64,000 bases of DNA from Elysia marginata (GCA_019649035.1 BMAT01000545.1:90098-154097); one strand, 5' to 3'. Shown: positions 45,448 through 60,136, counted from the first letter of the stretch. A program made the numbers and translations. The notes: generated by a model not told the origin, from the sequence alone.

Positions 45448-48400
45448 TGAGGCAAAAGGCTTATAATATACATAAAGAATAGGCCTAACTGTGCATTTTA
45501 CGCCTATACACATCAAGCACTCATGCCCTCAATTTGGGGGATTAAGACGTATTGTTTATAATTACTTTTTTCTTTATCATAACTACATTTTGGTTAGAGA
45601 AGAAGGATGGGCACCTGTAATGGAATATTGTAGAAATCAATATCTCATCTATTTGCCCACACCATGTTAGGGTCATTGTGGGGTGAGTGAATCATGACTG
45701 CGCATACCTGTTTTTAATACCTTGAGGTTAGCAAATGGTAATATTGATACGAATCTTTTCATTTCACTTTCACTCAGCCATCAAGCTGGATGTAAATTCA
45801 GGTGTGTTTTCAAATCATAGTAAAATACTTGTACATATAGCCTATAACAACGCTACAACATGTGTTCGAAATCAAGTTAGTTTACAAAGGCATTAGATAA
45901 TTTTTTCGGATAAGTTACATTTGAAAATTAGTAGTTTGAAAGCTAGAAGTAGAAAAGAGAAGGTGGAATTAAATTGTAACTCACATTAGAATAAATTAGT
46001 ATTAACTACTATAGGAGTAGGACAGTACTTGCTCCATAAAGAAGGGCCTGTACAAACATTGGCTGGTAATGTCCTGTCTGAAAAACCATGTGGAACGCCT
46101 TGACTTGAGAGTTCTAATGGAAAAATTGCCAGAAAACGCTTTCTACAAGTACTGTAGATCCGATCAGAAAAAGCACAATTATGAAAGTTGGCATGCATTG
46201 CATATTATCTCATACATTCTGACTAACGCTACACAAGTAACAGCAGCCTGGCGCACCAATCTGCTACCGTTATCGACTTTTAGGGGATTGTCTCTAAGTC
46301 CTTTTTCATTACAACGAATGATGAACTGAATTTTCCTCACAGATATTTGATGGCCTGTCGGAAAAAAGTCTGGCAAGATGATTTCTTTCAACATTGCAGC
46401 CAGTAAAGGAAGACTGCATAACTGTGTTAGGCCTACATAAAATAATTCTTGTGTCCAAAAATTAAAAAAAAAACCAGTAAGCTGTAGGCTACTGCTCAAT
46501 TATTGAAGATAGAGAGAGAGAGATAGTATAAATTGACTTTTCTTGATTTTACTGGTTTATGCCAAAAGTTTTGATGAGCGTGACACTAATTACCGGGAAT
46601 ATTTTATTTATAACCTTTGACTTTGCAACAACTTTAATCGGAAATATTTGAATTTAACTTTTATTAGTAAATGACACTTGCAAACTTCCAGACCCAGATG
46701 GCCCACTACACCAACATGTTTGAAACATTAGTTTGCGATTTAATATTACTTGTATACCATTTTACATTGCAATGAAGGCCTACTTTGAATTACACTCCAG
46801 CCTCCCCTCCCCCCTTTATTGTAAGACAAATATGAGAATTTCTAGCAATTCAAACTTTAGGACATTGAGAATATAATTTTGAAATCTCTTGAAATTGAAT
46901 GCAAAATTTATGATACAACCGGTCATGTAGTCTTGTGGTAAGCTATGAAAGATACATGTACTTTGGTTAAATGGACGTGTGAGTCGTATTTATTTATACA
47001 CGAAAGAAAGGAAGATGACTATACAATAAAAAAATATGCCCGCAGAAACAAAGAAGGCACTAAGACAGCTACACGAAACAAAACAGATGGAAAGCAACAA
47101 GCAAACAACGAAAGAATTAGGCCCAGGGTAGCAATAAGCAAATCACAAAAGAATTAGGTCCAGGGTAACAGCATTTATCAGGCTTCTAGTTCTAGTTCCA
47201 CAATATCAACTCACTTTTATAACGGGATCAAAGCTGCAAAGACTAACACTTTTGTTTCGAAACAAATACAAAAGTAATACCACCCATTAATCCTGCGACG
47301 GAAATATCATAGCGTGCACTATTGATATCCGACTTCGCAGTGGCTGGATAAAGAGAGTGAAGGCAATGTTTTGGGTGAAGCTTCATGTGATATAATACTT
47401 ATTCTTGTTTTCAATGTCAAGCGCGTGCAGCGGTTAAATAAACCAGGGAGTTTGCTAATTATAGCAAAGCGTTACATATCTGTAACACGAAGTGGATACC
47501 AAAATTAATGTTTGGATTCTTTTTCTTATGTGAGTCAGACCTAAAATATCCCAATTCTCATGTCTGCATATAATATTTTTAGGCTTTAAAGTCCGTGTGT
47601 CCTCTACAAGTTAACGCCCTAAACGTAATAAACTACGCTTTCAACTCCCCGAAAAACACCTCTTGACCCTGAAAATTGAGAAATAAATGATAGATCTAGT
47701 TAAAAAAGGCAACATCACGTTGGTAAGAAGCTTATTATCATGCACTGTCGGTCTTATAAAATTTGTTGCAAAACACTTTATGGCATAGCGTTTCTTTTTC
47801 TTTCTTTCTTTAATTTTCATTTTTTTCTCTTTTCCCATAAACTTCTGAAAATACATAAGGTTTTTGTTAATTAATTAGAATAGGTTTACTCCTGCTGCTG
47901 GCGATCAATAGGGCTATCTTTGTAGTTATTGGTTTATCGAACCATCTCATTAATGTGTTATGAAGTACACTAAGGGCCTAACTGCTTTTTTGAACTTCTT
48001 TTACAATATTTTGCACCTTTTTTTCTTTTTATTCTCAACGCACCAACATCAAGCGCAGCAATTCCGTTTATATTTTATACGCCTTTTCTAAATACCACTC
48101 AGGCACTCTTTCACTCACTCACTATCCAGCGTCTTTATTTAAACGTTTGCTGCCTGCACCGCCGCCTTCACCACATCTTTCCAGTCATATAGTACTAGTG
48201 ACATACCCATAAACCATAGCCAAACGTCTATTTTCTCATGTTGAGCATCTCGATTCACAAGTAGCCTAGACCTTATTTCGTTTGACTGCTGCACACATAG
48301 ACTGCTATCAATACGTAAATTACTTGAATATAAACTAATATCAATTGATGTAAGCATCTAAGTCTTGTAAGCCCTGGAAGAGTTAATTACCCTGAGCGGA

Positions 48401-49100
48401 TCTAGTTCAAGGTCCATATCTTTGAGTCGATAGGCTTCCTAAAGCTTTCGGAAGATATTTTTATGATAAAAATCGAATATTACTTTTCTTATAGAGTATT
48501 TATGGACTGAAATGGCTGGTGTGGCGGACATTGGTTTTGTGATCTTAATAAAAATTCAACCTTCTTTCTAAATCATAGGGATTAGCCAACGAAGCCCAAA
48601 GAAAAAGGGGAATAATGGTTTAGTGATCTGAAAGATAATTTAGCATAGAAAATTATAAATTTGTATTTGTGAGAAAGGCAGTGGACATCCTGAGGAAAAA
48701 AATATTCACAAAGAAAAAGGTAAAAAGAAAATCAATTAATCAAACTAACCAAACCTTTTCTTGATTACAAAGAACAACATGCGACCAGAAAGGGACTCTT
48801 TATATATACAAGTAGGAAGACAGACCATTAAGACCGCTTGCAATACATTATGACTAGAAGAAAACTTAAGAGCGTCTCTTGATCCTTAAAATTGTTGAAT
48901 AGAATCTTCGATCTTTCCACCTTGATGATTGTCATAATAGAGAAGATTTTATAGCCCTTGATTATAAGGAATATAGCACAGGCATCACTATGTTAGTCAT
49001 AAAAGTAACTATTAACCACCAATAGTATAGTCCTTGTTACCGTCACCACATTACGACCACCCTTTTTACTACTACACCACCACCCCACAGTAAATACCAT
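45448..49100. other. Intergenic, no gene recognised
   Basis: AT-rich, with several open frames of 70-105 codons on both strands (for example 46069-46329 + and 46179-46499 -). These lack recognisable motifs and partly overlap each other. I found no firm repeat boundaries. Confidence 0.45.
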
Positions 49101-49133
49101 TATCATCACCATCATCCTCCTCCTCCTCCTCCT

Positions 49134-49183
<50 letters not shown>

Positions 49184-49196
49184 CCACCACCACCAC
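49101..49196. repeat. (ATC)n/(CCT)n trinucleotide microsatellite
   Basis: CCT units are followed by about 17 ATC units and then ACC units. Confidence 0.95.
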
Positions 49197-52100
49197 AGAA
49201 ATCTTGTACAGCACACAATCTTTGATCTAAGTATTTTTATTATTTCACAAAATTCTAAACCAAACCCACATTTGCCAATGTTCTAATTTGATAAGGAAAT
49301 ATATAAATTTTATCCACAAAAATTATCAAACTAAAAAACACCATTGTATATAGGCCCTAGTTCACGTTTGATAATGCTAAAACATTGCCCGTAAAAATAA
49401 AAAGTACATTAAATTCTATGTATTACAATAATATCCAAAGATTGTGTAAGAATTGTATCAACTGTCATAGATAGCAAACACAAAAGTCTAGTAAAACTTT
49501 TACTATCGTCTTATCAATTAAATTAACCAAAGGTTAGCTGCATATATGCATAACATTTTTACATGATATATTTTGCACGCATGCAGTGATTTTAAGTAGG
49601 CTGTATGTCTGCTTAAGGAATATGTGTAAATTATATGCTGAGGATATCTGTATCATTCACAGTATTTTTACTCTAAATTCGAAGAGTTTCGCGGAAAATA
49701 TTGCACTACAGACATATCCAGTTCAAATTTCAAAGAAATTTGATTTCATTTTATTTTCTATCTTTCGTAGTGGACAAAATGGTTTTTACTTGCTAACATC
49801 TATGTCTAGTCTTACACAGATTGGATTGGGAATCACTTGATAGGTAGAAATGGCTTTTGTAGCATTTTGTCCAGGACCTTTCCCACATGCATTAAAAAAT
49901 AATAGCGTTTCTGTTTTTTGAAAGAAAATATGCATTGGTCTTTTATATGACGTATATTTGAAAAGTTAAAAGCTCTCCATTTATTGCTCTAATTAGGATC
50001 TATTCCGAGCGGTCTCTGTACTTTGTTGAAGAAACTAATAAAACGTCATAGTCATCTGATCATCACTTATGATTTTTGGCTCCATATAATGTAAATGCAT
50101 ATCGGAGATAATTTGGTCCTTCTCCATTTGTGACTTGACCACTTGTCTTAAACAGATAGCGCAACACATTAATGGTGCTTGAATATTCAGTGACATCTTT
50201 GTATTAAAATTGGATAGACACCTCGGTAATACCACAAACCGATGTTGAATTTCACATGTGAAAGCGCTATGTTTTGAACTTCTCATAGCCAAGATATAGT
50301 ATGATGTAAATATCAATAAAAAGTGCAACCTTTTCGGGTAATATCGATATCGCTTTTAAACTATAGCGTCTTATAGTTATGCGACAGTATACATGTGTGA
50401 TGACCCCGTTTAATAAAAGGTAAATTTTTTTCTACTGAAAATGATTCTTTCAAGGGATGGACCGCAAGTTTCCTGGTATACCACCTTCTGCAATTTACAC
50501 AGGTCACCAGGAAGCAGTTAAATACAAATCATATCTACAAAGACAAGAACAGTTAATAAAGACATACAAGTTTTCTTACTGCATGAATATTACAAAGTTT
50601 ACTCAAATGGAAAGATCCTGTTTACATTGAAAGTGTATTACAAAAATTAAGTATTAGTCTTTTGGCTGTCAAAGTTATACATTTATAAATAATTGAAATG
50701 GAGACCCATTACTGCAGCATGGCAACGCAGGCTCTGACATTGCTAGTCATCAAACTCTAAAGGCCTTATGTATATTTATTGGATATCTTATGACACACGA
50801 TCCTCAGCATACTGCATACATTACTGGTCTAGAAATATACAATCCTTGGACCTCCCGATCAGTAAAAAATAGTTTTGAGAGTGATACATAAGTCGTGCGA
50901 GTTGTTTGCCGATAACGCCTGGAAAACTTAATGGAATTGTTTGACGACTAGATCTAGTCCGCATTGGCGAAGCTGTGTAAGTCGCGATTATGGTTAGGAG
51001 TAAAAAAAAAAAACCAGCAAGATGAAAAAAAAAATGTTGTAATGTATGATCTACGTACATGCCTACGTTGTCCTGCACTCGAAAAATATATGAAACAGTG
51101 TAGCTCAGTCGACATTATTACAGTTACACTTCACTCTTACTGAGCACGCAACGTTTATTATTATGCAATGCTATAACTATTTTTCACATAGGCATTGAAT
51201 TGACCTGAATAAGAAACTAATCATATTTTACAGGAATGCACCCGTAGAATCATCTATAATAATCGCAAAGACATTTTATAAAAAAGAATATTCTATAGAA
51301 CGCCAAAACTAAAAGCCCTGGTTTTTGCTCTGATGTATGATTGACAAGGCTAGACCTGCGATTTAAGCGCCTGAGGCCGCAAAATCTCTCTCGACGAGAA
51401 GAAAAAGTAAAAATCTCCTCAGATGAAATAAAATGATTAGGTTTATAATTCTCTTAGCATTCGGCATGAATAAAAACCCTGGGAAGTATGGGTATGCCTT
51501 AACAGTATGGCGGCAATAGTTTTATATGTGGAGACCAAGACTGACTGAACGCGAAATATTTATGCCATTCCTCTTCAGTTGGTAAGTAGCTTACAATTCA
51601 AATAACCTTATTTTTGCTTGAAGTTCAAATGGAAGATTCCTCTTATGAAGATTACAAGTCTTTGACCAATAAACTTTTAGAATTTATTTCGAAAATTATC
51701 AATAATCTCCTGCGGCTAGCAATGTGGTAGTCAGGCACTTAGCAGCTTAGATCTTTTTAAGGCCTTCAATTTCAAGCCTAAGAAGCTATCATGTTAGACA
51801 TATTTAATTTTTCATGCCACAAAAACTTCAACAATTTATTCAACTATGGTTAGATTTTTTTGTAAATTGAGTCGCAGCAAAACGAAGCAACGTTTAACGT
51901 TACCAAAGTAACAAATAAGATTCTTTTTTATTATTGAGTTGGTCAAATCACTTAGCTTTATTCCTTGTGATGTCTTCTTCATCTTGGGGCGTATCGTGTG
52001 AGTGTTTTCCACGTGGACCAAAGATACCGATCCCACCCTTAACCAAAGAAAGAGCAGAAAACATAGCCAGACCGTTGACCGTGAACTTAGCCACTAGGAA

Positions 52101-52954
52101 AAGTTATTGCAATGGCAAAGAATATTGAATAAACTTTCAGGTGGGAAAACCCTGATGTACGGTACCCATGAGAAAAATTGAAAGCTGGCCCATTATCATA
52201 TCGTGACTCTGCGTTCTGAACAAGGATGGAGCCATGACAGAAAAGGTTATTGATTGTCGAAGAGCTCTTTCCTAAGAAGATTGTGCTTGAGATTCTATAC
52301 GTAATATTCGCGTGCTCAGTAAGCCCCAGGAACGCGACAGAGCTACCTGTTTTTATGATGGTTTATTTCATCCTTGTCTGAACCTGAGGCCGCTACGCTA
52401 AGGTACCGTAGGTCAAATCTCGCCATTTGCCACATAGCTTACCTCTGTCTTTTCTTTGCCATTCACATTTCGCTTTAATGTAATCATTGCACTGAGGAAG
52501 AAAGTCGAATAGCAATACACAAATGTTCTTATTCTGGTGTTGGTTTTTATTTCACTCTATAACATAAGTAAAAAAAAAAACTCGTCAAAGATTTCTGTTA
52601 AAACATGGTTTTAAAACATTTAATTATCTTTTGCTTATCCGCAACAGGTTGTCGCTCAAATAATCGATGTTTATGTGAAAAAGAAAAGGCATAAAGAGCA
52701 TTGGTTTGTGATGAAAAAGAAAAACAGAAGAAAAGCTTATGAAAATTCTAAACTGCAGCGAAAGAAACCTGACATAAAATAGGTTGAGCTCATAGAGAAG
52801 ACATGCTTTATCGAGAAAAAAAAATCAAGGACACTGCAGTTATGATGTAATAAAACTTTTTAAAAGCTTCTAAAATTCTTAAACCGATTTAAAGTTTATG
52901 CTGGAGCAAATAGAGTCAATTTTCATCAAATGCCGATAGTGGCACAGTTAAGCC
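49197..52954. other. Intergenic, no gene recognised
   Basis: AT-rich. Two short basic or signal-like open stretches (51919-52128 and 52649-52782, +) are not supported by family motifs. No transposon ends were identified. Confidence 0.45.
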
Positions 52955-53147
52955 NNNNNNNNNNNNNNNNNNNNNNNNNNNNNNNNNNNNNNNNNNNNNN
53001 NNNNNNNNNNNNNNNNNNNNNNNNNNNNNNNNNNNNNNNNNNNNNNNNNNNNNNNNNNNNNNNNNNNNNNNNNNNNNNNNNNNNNNNNNNNNNNNNNNNN
53101 NNNNNNNNNNNNNNNNNNNNNNNNNNNNNNNNNNNNNNNNNNNNNNN
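52955..53147. other. Assembly gap (193 N)
   Basis: Run of N. The right side abuts a CA/TA-rich microsatellite (53148-53195), the likely cause. Confidence 0.98.
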
Positions 53148-53199
53148 CATAAATACACACATACACTCACCACTACATATATATATATACATATATTCC

Positions 53200-55850
53200 A
53201 GACTTTCTGAAATGACTTAAAAATATGTAGGATATAACTATCCATATTCCCTTAGAGAGCATAGACACCCAGAAACTTCCCTCATTCACATCTTTCCTGG
53301 GCGAACCAATTGAGCTCGTTCCATGTCCTCTCTGACTCCACTCTTTCACTTTCCACTGATCTCCTCCAAGTACCCTGTGGTCTCTCTTCCTTTCTTGTCC
53401 CTTGTGGATTCCACTAGAGAGCAATCAGTGGATGTCGAGATTTGCTCATTCTAAAAACATGTCCTAGTCATTTCTATCTTCTTTTCTTTATTTCTTCTAC
53501 AATTGGCCGCATGCCAGTTATTTCAGCTATTTCCTTGTTGGTTACCCTATGCTCTCAGCGAATTCCCAAAATGCACCCGCCCCTCGAAACCTCTGAGTTT
53601 ACTTTCAATCCTTCAGTTGGTTCTCCGTATCTCAGAGGCATACAGTAAAACAGATCGCACAATTTAAGGTTTTGTGATTTCTTTTATCCTGTTTGTCTTC
53701 CAGATGGCGTTTGATTTGTGAAAAGCCGTCGAGGCCATAACTATTCTAGCTGTTATCTCCCTGTTGATGTTACCATCTGCAGTCAGGTAGATTCCAAGAT
53801 ATTTAAAATCTGTGATGTTTTCCACACTCGTTCTATCTATGAAAAAATCACTATTTGATTTTATACTGATTTTTCATGACTGTGGACTGGGAATGACTTT
53901 TCTTCAACCCGACTGACCTTCCTGTTGCTTCCACGCAACTTGTTTTCTCTTGCATGTCTTTTTCCGAGTAAGTTAGTAAGGCTAAGCCATCTGCAAAATC
54001 TTCACCCTCAAGATGGATGAAGGCCTTCCATGCGATTCCCCTATGTTGTTAATTAGTAACTCTTTTTATTAGCCAATCAAAAGCAATGAGGAAGAGGAAA
54101 GAAAATACGATGCAGCCTTGCCGGACTCATGATTTTACTGCAAACCATTCACTATGTTACCCCCCATGACTTACGCAGTAGTGGTCTTTGGCATAGCCTA
54201 CATGTCACATAAGATGTTGACAATTTTATTGTCTCAGGAATTCCATATGGTTGGAGGATTTTTGATAAAGTTTTATGATGCACGCCGTCAAAAGCCTTTT
54301 CAAAATCGATGAAATTGATGTATGTTGAGAAGTACGATTCTATGAATTGATCTAGGGTTGTGTGCAAGACAAAATCTGGTCAATGCAAGATCTGCCTTCA
54401 CGAAAATCTGCTTGTTATTCCCTGAGTGCCTTATCTACAGTGGATTTGATTCGGTAAAGGATGACCCGACAAAATATCTTACCGGGAACAGACAGGAGGT
54501 TAATGCCTCGCCAGTTGTTACACTGGGATAGATCTCCTTTTTTAGGAAGCTTGATAAGGATTCCTTTTTTCCAGGCATCTGGGACTTCCTCTTCTGTCCA
54601 TACTTTGTTGAACAGACCGATAAGGCACTAAGCGGTCATTGATGGATCTGCTTTCAACATGTCAGTTGTGATGCGATCTTCAACATGGGCACTTTGCTTT
54701 TACTATTTGCAATGGCTTTCTCAATTTCTAAACATGAGATAGGGCCTTTCTTCATTTCTATTTCTTTTCCTTCCCCTCTATGTACGCGGGCCTTTCTGGG
54801 TCGGGTCTGTTCAAGATAGTCTGAAAATGGTGTTTGCTCATCTGATAATTTGGTCTTCTAGCTTGGTAATGAGCTTTCCATGTTCATCTTTGACTGTTGA
54901 GAATTGACTGGAGTTTATTCTGGTTAAATCTCTTGTGATTCTAAAGAGAGTCTGGATATCTCCCATAGAGGCTGCTTCTTGAGCCTCAGATGCTTTGCCA
55001 TCCAATGATGTATTTTTATTGCTTTTTGCAGATGTTTTAACAAGTTTGTTTTTTGTTCTATACGTGGTAATGGCAGCAATTCTTTGTTCTCTCTGGCTTG
55101 ATAGAAGCCTTTGTTTGAGATTTTTCCTTTTTTCCAATAGGTTTCCAAGTTTCATCGCTGATCCAAGATTTCTTTGAGGTTTTCTTATAGCCTAAGATCT
55201 TTTCACTTCTGGTAGTGAAAGTATCTTGAGCTTGAGAACAGTATTTATCTAAATCATCAATGGGAATTTCATAAAGGAGATGGAATAGGTTTGAAAATTC
55301 AAAACTAGAGGCCTCTTTTGATGCTGGATTTTTTAATTAGGCAGAGTCAAATTGTGTTTTTTTCTTAATCTTTAACTTAAGTCCCAATTTGGTCAGAACT
55401 AGATTGCAATCACTACCAATGTCACCCCCGCGGATTGCCCGAACATCAACACGAGACGATCGCCATTGTCGATTTATGGCTGCATGGTCGATCTGGTTTC
55501 TAGTCTTTCTATCTGGTGAGTTCCATATATCTTTATGGATATCTTTGTATTTGAAAATAGTTCCCTCAAGGTTATTCTCGATACAGAATTCTAGAAATCT
55601 TTCTCCCCTCCTGTTTCTTACCCCTAATCCGAGTTTTCCTATGCACTTTTCAAATCCAGTGTTGTCTGATCCCACTTTAACATTAAAACCTCTCATGACA
55701 ACGGTTATATCATGTTTTGGGATGTAATTTAAATTTCTCGAAGCTTTGAGTAAAATTAAACTTTTTTCATCATACGCGGCATCCTCCGTTGGTGCATAGA
55801 AATATTTAATCATATCTCTTGCACAGACCAAACCAATTGTAAAAATCTAT
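53200..55850 (-). mobile_element. RTE-like LINE, 5'-truncated and decayed
   Basis: On the minus strand, in order: an endonuclease part (55831-55337) with FYAPTEDAAYDEK, NQIDHAAINRQWRSS and GSD blocks; an EN-RT linker (55155-54838); then reverse transcriptase with NNWRGINLLSVPGK, INFIDFEKAFDGVHH, QGC and FADGLALLTYS blocks. It closes with a C-terminal FKYLGIYLTADGNINREITARI segment near 53780. Catalytic positions are altered: the endonuclease GDFN block reads RGFN, its SDH block reads SDCN, and the RT FADD reads FADG. Many frame breaks separate the parts. The first part of the endonuclease is missing, so the copy is 5'-truncated. The similarity of blocks to BovB-type RTE elements suggests the RTE clade; exact clade needs a tree. 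Confidence 0.85.
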
Positions 55851-58405
55851 TACGTAAAGTTTATACATGTATGTCATTTGAATTAAATGTTTTATATTTC
55901 GGGTTTTCTAAAAGAGATTTTCGGAGACATTGTCACATTTTTTTGTCTTCTTAATTTGCTGCCTCCCACTGTTGGTAATGTTATCGTATATAGAGTTAGC
56001 AAGACTTAAAGTATGGCCTTTTTACGGAAAAAAAGAAACAAAAACTGATACAAAATAGGATCCATATCACACCATATAATTATAGGATGAGCTTCACATT
56101 TTGACCGACCGCGTTGAGACTATGGAAACAACTTAAATCCGAACATATAACAAGGAATCTCTTTACTCCTGTAGTGCCAAGCCTATCATATATGATACAC
56201 ATTCCAGAACAATAACTTGACTACTTATCCAAATTTTTTAAACACAAATGCAATTCATTGCCTGTATGCAGTAAACTGTACTATGCATTATAGCTTTAAT
56301 CTAAAAACAAATATGCTTGGGCAGTACAAGGTTAAAGTTGAGTAATACAGCTTAGTTTCTATTGAATTGGCACAGGCCCAGTCGAAGACAGTATTATAAA
56401 AAACGCTCAATAGCTTCGTTCTATGTATCAAATTTGTTCAACAGATATTTTTTACTAGGCTTTTAAATCAAAGAAAAAACGAAAACGTCAACTGAAAAAG
56501 TCAGTGCTAAATAAAAACCAACCCACCTACCAACAAGAGCAACTAATACAGACAGGAATTGAGAAAATATTTAGAGGGATGGCCGTCAAAGCTGACCTAA
56601 ATTTTTTGTGAATGCAAGTCGCGATGAGTACTCTAATTTTTAAACCTTCTTTCGAAAAGAAACTTCCAAGCAAGGCATAGAACAGTGAAATTGTCTCAGA
56701 CCAAAGTTAAAGCCTTCTTTGTTCTGCGACCAAGAGGCTGATTGCAAGCGTAATATGTATAAATACAAAGTTCTTAAAACCCATCGAATCTGTTCTATTA
56801 AGCCAACATACAACGCACAAAAAAAAAATGCTGACTTCAATGAAAATGATTTCCAATAGGTCCATGTTGATGTGGTATGGACATTAATTACACTGATTTT
56901 TTTGTGAAGAAACTTGTCAAAAACAATAATAGCAGCAAAAAAGCAATCATAGCTGAAAAAAGATCTTCTAGGCTTACTTGTAGAAGGAACCCTCAAACGT
57001 CAGAAATATTAACAGTTGCCAATTAAAAAAAAACTATTTTTGCTTTCGCATTGACCACACATTTTTTTCTTAAATTCATTCACAGCCAATTGCTTTTTCT
57101 TGCTTTGCGAAGAATGTGAGTTTTTCGAAATATCTTGGCTCTGGTTTTGACAATTTCTAAAGATGCTGGCAGGTCACCCTACAAGATGACACTGTCTCTC
57201 TTAGAAGCGAGTGCGGAAGAATACACAGTTTGTCGGCCAAGTTTGAGGAAGCTGGGAATTTCAAGGCCATGTTTACACTTCCGCCATCTAGCCTTTATTT
57301 CTGGTCGGAACTTTGTGGTCATTTATGCGGTCTGCCAACTCCCTCCCTCGATTCCTGCTTCTTTTTCTTTCTGTCTGTCTGCCTCTTTTTTCTCTGTGTC
57401 CCTCTTTCTATTCAGTCTTTGTGGCTTTCTGCTAAGACTTTCCTCCCTTACACCTGTCTGTGTGTCAGTCTTTCTGGTTGCCTGTTTGTCTGCCTGTCGA
57501 TATACCTGTTTATCTTTTTTCTTTCTTTCTCTACCAACCAGTACCTCTATACTTCAGGCAAAAAATGTAAAGACAATTTTTTTGCACTATTCTTAAAATT
57601 GTATGCATGAGTTTAATTTCCTATTTTGACTTCGTGACTAGGCCAGTGTTGAGTGATTGGAGTACCGGGAATTAAAACCTGAACCGAAAATCCCCCACCT
57701 ATTAATAGTTGTTCTTTGCTTCTCATTTTGGCAAACGTTCAGAGAAGCTTATGTTTTCATGGAAAGGAAGAAACTTGAAGGTCGTCCAAGTTTCAAATCA
57801 GAGAACATCAGAAAATTGCTCTCATCAAAATATGAAGACCTTAGAAACAACACCTTGGGTTTTATCGAGTCTTCCTTTTCACTTAAATTTTTACAGCTTT
57901 GTCTTTGTGGTTACTTTTTTATACGAGTTTCTACGAAACTTGCAAACTTTGATAATAGACAACCGTTTCAGTTTTTACAAGCTATAGCTAATCTCATGAT
58001 AAAACAGTGATGAGATCTACCCATCCACTAGCTTATCTTCTCTTGTTCTGTACACAACCACTTTTTGGAAAACAAAGTCAGATAATTAAATAAATGAGCG
58101 GTTACACTTTGAAAGAAATAGACTTATTCGCTTGATCAAAATTCAAAATACTATTAAATGTAGTGCTATGTGACTAAAAGTTGGTTATTTGTGAAGCCTT
58201 GTAATATATTTTGGATTAATTTTGTTATTACAACTTTGCCCTAGTCTGTCCACAGAAGTTACTAGGATCACCATCTTTTGGCATCTATCTAGATCCTTGT
58301 GTGAAAATTTCTGGACCAATGATTTTTGAAATCTCTCCATCGCCCCCTTTCCTTCCCCACACACATACACATGGAAACCCTTTCGCAATTCTTTCTCTTC
58401 CCAAG
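55851..58405. other. Intergenic, no gene recognised
   Basis: Open frames of 90-150 codons occur (56640-56996 -, 57135-57596 +, 57657-58010 +) but show no family motif. The second owes its length to a CTGT/CTTT pyrimidine-rich stretch (57350-57530). Confidence 0.45.
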
Positions 58406-58446
58406 TCTTCTTCTTCTTCTTCTTCTTCTTCTTCTTCTTCTTCTTC
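58406..58446. repeat. (TTC)n microsatellite
   Basis: About 13 perfect TTC units. Confidence 0.97.
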
Positions 58447-59260
58447 ACGTCTCTGTGCCATCCTGAAAATGAAGAGGGCGTTGTGTCTCAAAGTCGTGAC
58501 AAAGATGAGGCCGCAGGAGACAATAACAACAGGAATCCCCAAGACTCGCGATAAACATTGGGAATTGGCGAAAAACAAAACAAGGTTTGCGGGAGGTGAG
58601 ATGAGAGGGAAGGAGGTCGGGGGTCAACGGAAACAACACTGCCGCAGTCTCTAAAAGTTGAAACACGATCGCGAGTGAGAAGATTGTTCAAGGTCATTGC
58701 CAACGGCCCAGCTGGAATGAAACAACAATGACAGGAAAACTTGGAAATATTTGTTAGCAAGATAGTGAAAACACAAGAAAAAAAGGGAAAAAGGAAAAAA
58801 ATCAAAAGAAACCTGCACAAGAATGTCACGCTGTTGTCAAATTTACAGAAAACCAAACAACAGGTGGGGAATTCAAATATTTAAAAGAAAAGGAAAAGTA
58901 GTAAAATCGGTAATATAAATAATGGACAAACAAACCAGATAGAGACTGAAAAAGATCGACATAGAAACGGCCTTAAAAGACCGAAAATAAAGCAGAAGAG
59001 ATTATATCAATCTGCCTATATAGATAATGGGAATAGTAAGATTGGAAGTTTGATTTATACACAAAGGATAATTATCTTTAGATTGATAAATGTATAGATT
59101 AAATAGATAACTAAATTTGCAGGTAACAAAAAAGGGAATAAAATGTATACTCAATATGAATTAAGCAATTTTCAGTCTTTACTTTAAAAAAAAAAAAGAT
59201 AAAATTTGACGAGCACATCTGGAAATACTTTTCACGAATAATTAATTTTATAGTCATTGC
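58447..59260. other. Intergenic, nothing recognised
   Basis: A-rich sequence with no supported gene or bounded repeat. Confidence 0.5.
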
Positions 59261-59296
59261 CATCCTCCTGCTCCTTCGCATCATCCTCCTCCTTCG

Positions 59297-59341
<45 letters not shown>
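59261..59341. repeat. (ATC)n/(CCT)n trinucleotide microsatellite
   Basis: CCT and CGCATC units lead into about 15 ATC units. Degenerate ATC-rich sequence continues to about 59530. Confidence 0.95.
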
Positions 59342-59852
59342 TCTTATTATCAGCATTGCAAACGTCATCACCAACATGATGATTGTCATGTTTGAAATTC
59401 TGAATAATTTGTCATCTTGACAATCGTGATGATCATATTTTTATAATCATCATCATTGTCCTTAAAACTACCATGCTGTCACAAAAATCATCATCACCCT
59501 CATCAGCATCATGATCATTATCTTCCTCATTGATAAAAGATGAGCTATAGGACACAGAAAATAAGCGGCTTTTATAACAGAGAAGAAGTAGAGTATAAGA
59601 TGATGCGAGTAAGTAACATGCAAACAAATCCAATCTAGAGACTCTGTCACACTAGTGTTCATTCAACCCGTCACGCCAAGTCTCATTACAGGTCTGACTG
59701 TCACGTCAGGTTTACTTTGAAAGGCAGAAAGTTCAAATGACTTGTATTAAAAACACTGAAAGAAAATTTGTGCTTAATAAGTTAAGACATACCTAGCATC
59801 AATTTAAGAATATGACGACAATAATTTTAATACGTACACTAACACCAAAACA

Positions 59853-59858
59853 ACTAAA

Positions 59859-59902
<44 letters not shown>

Positions 59903-60039
59903 GGCCGCTACGACTACTAATACTACCACTACCGCTACTACTACTACTGCTACTACTATTACTGCCACTGCTACCACTACTACTACTACTACCACTACTA
60001 CTACCACTACAACAACTACTACTACTGCTGCCACTACGT

Positions 60040-60091
<52 letters not shown>

Positions 60092-60136
60092 AACTACTAT
60101 TACTACCACTACTACCACTACTTCCACTACTACTAT
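59853..60136. repeat. (ACT)n trinucleotide array, ~280 bp
   Basis: A long, partly degenerate ACT array with CCACTACT and GCTACT variants. All long open frames here are artefacts of the repeat. Confidence 0.97.

Noticed and set aside
46069-46499. Overlapping open frames of 86 and 106 codons on opposite strands
   Set aside because: Neither shows domain motifs or splice context, and the mutual overlap suggests chance.
51919-52128. Possible exon with a signal-peptide-like start and a Cys-rich end
   Set aside because: It has no ATG at the supposed start, no clear splice partners and no family motif.
52649-52782. A 44-codon Lys-rich terminal exon after a CAACAG acceptor-like site
   Set aside because: The A-rich composition easily produces such frames, and no upstream exon could be joined to it.
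57135-57596. A 153-codon open frame
   Set aside because: Much of it is a CTGT/CTTT pyrimidine-rich stretch, giving Ser/Leu/Cys-rich translation without family motifs.
58185-58654. Open frames around 58.3-58.6 kb on both strands
   Set aside because: They overlap one another across the (TTC)n array and have no recognisable protein motif.
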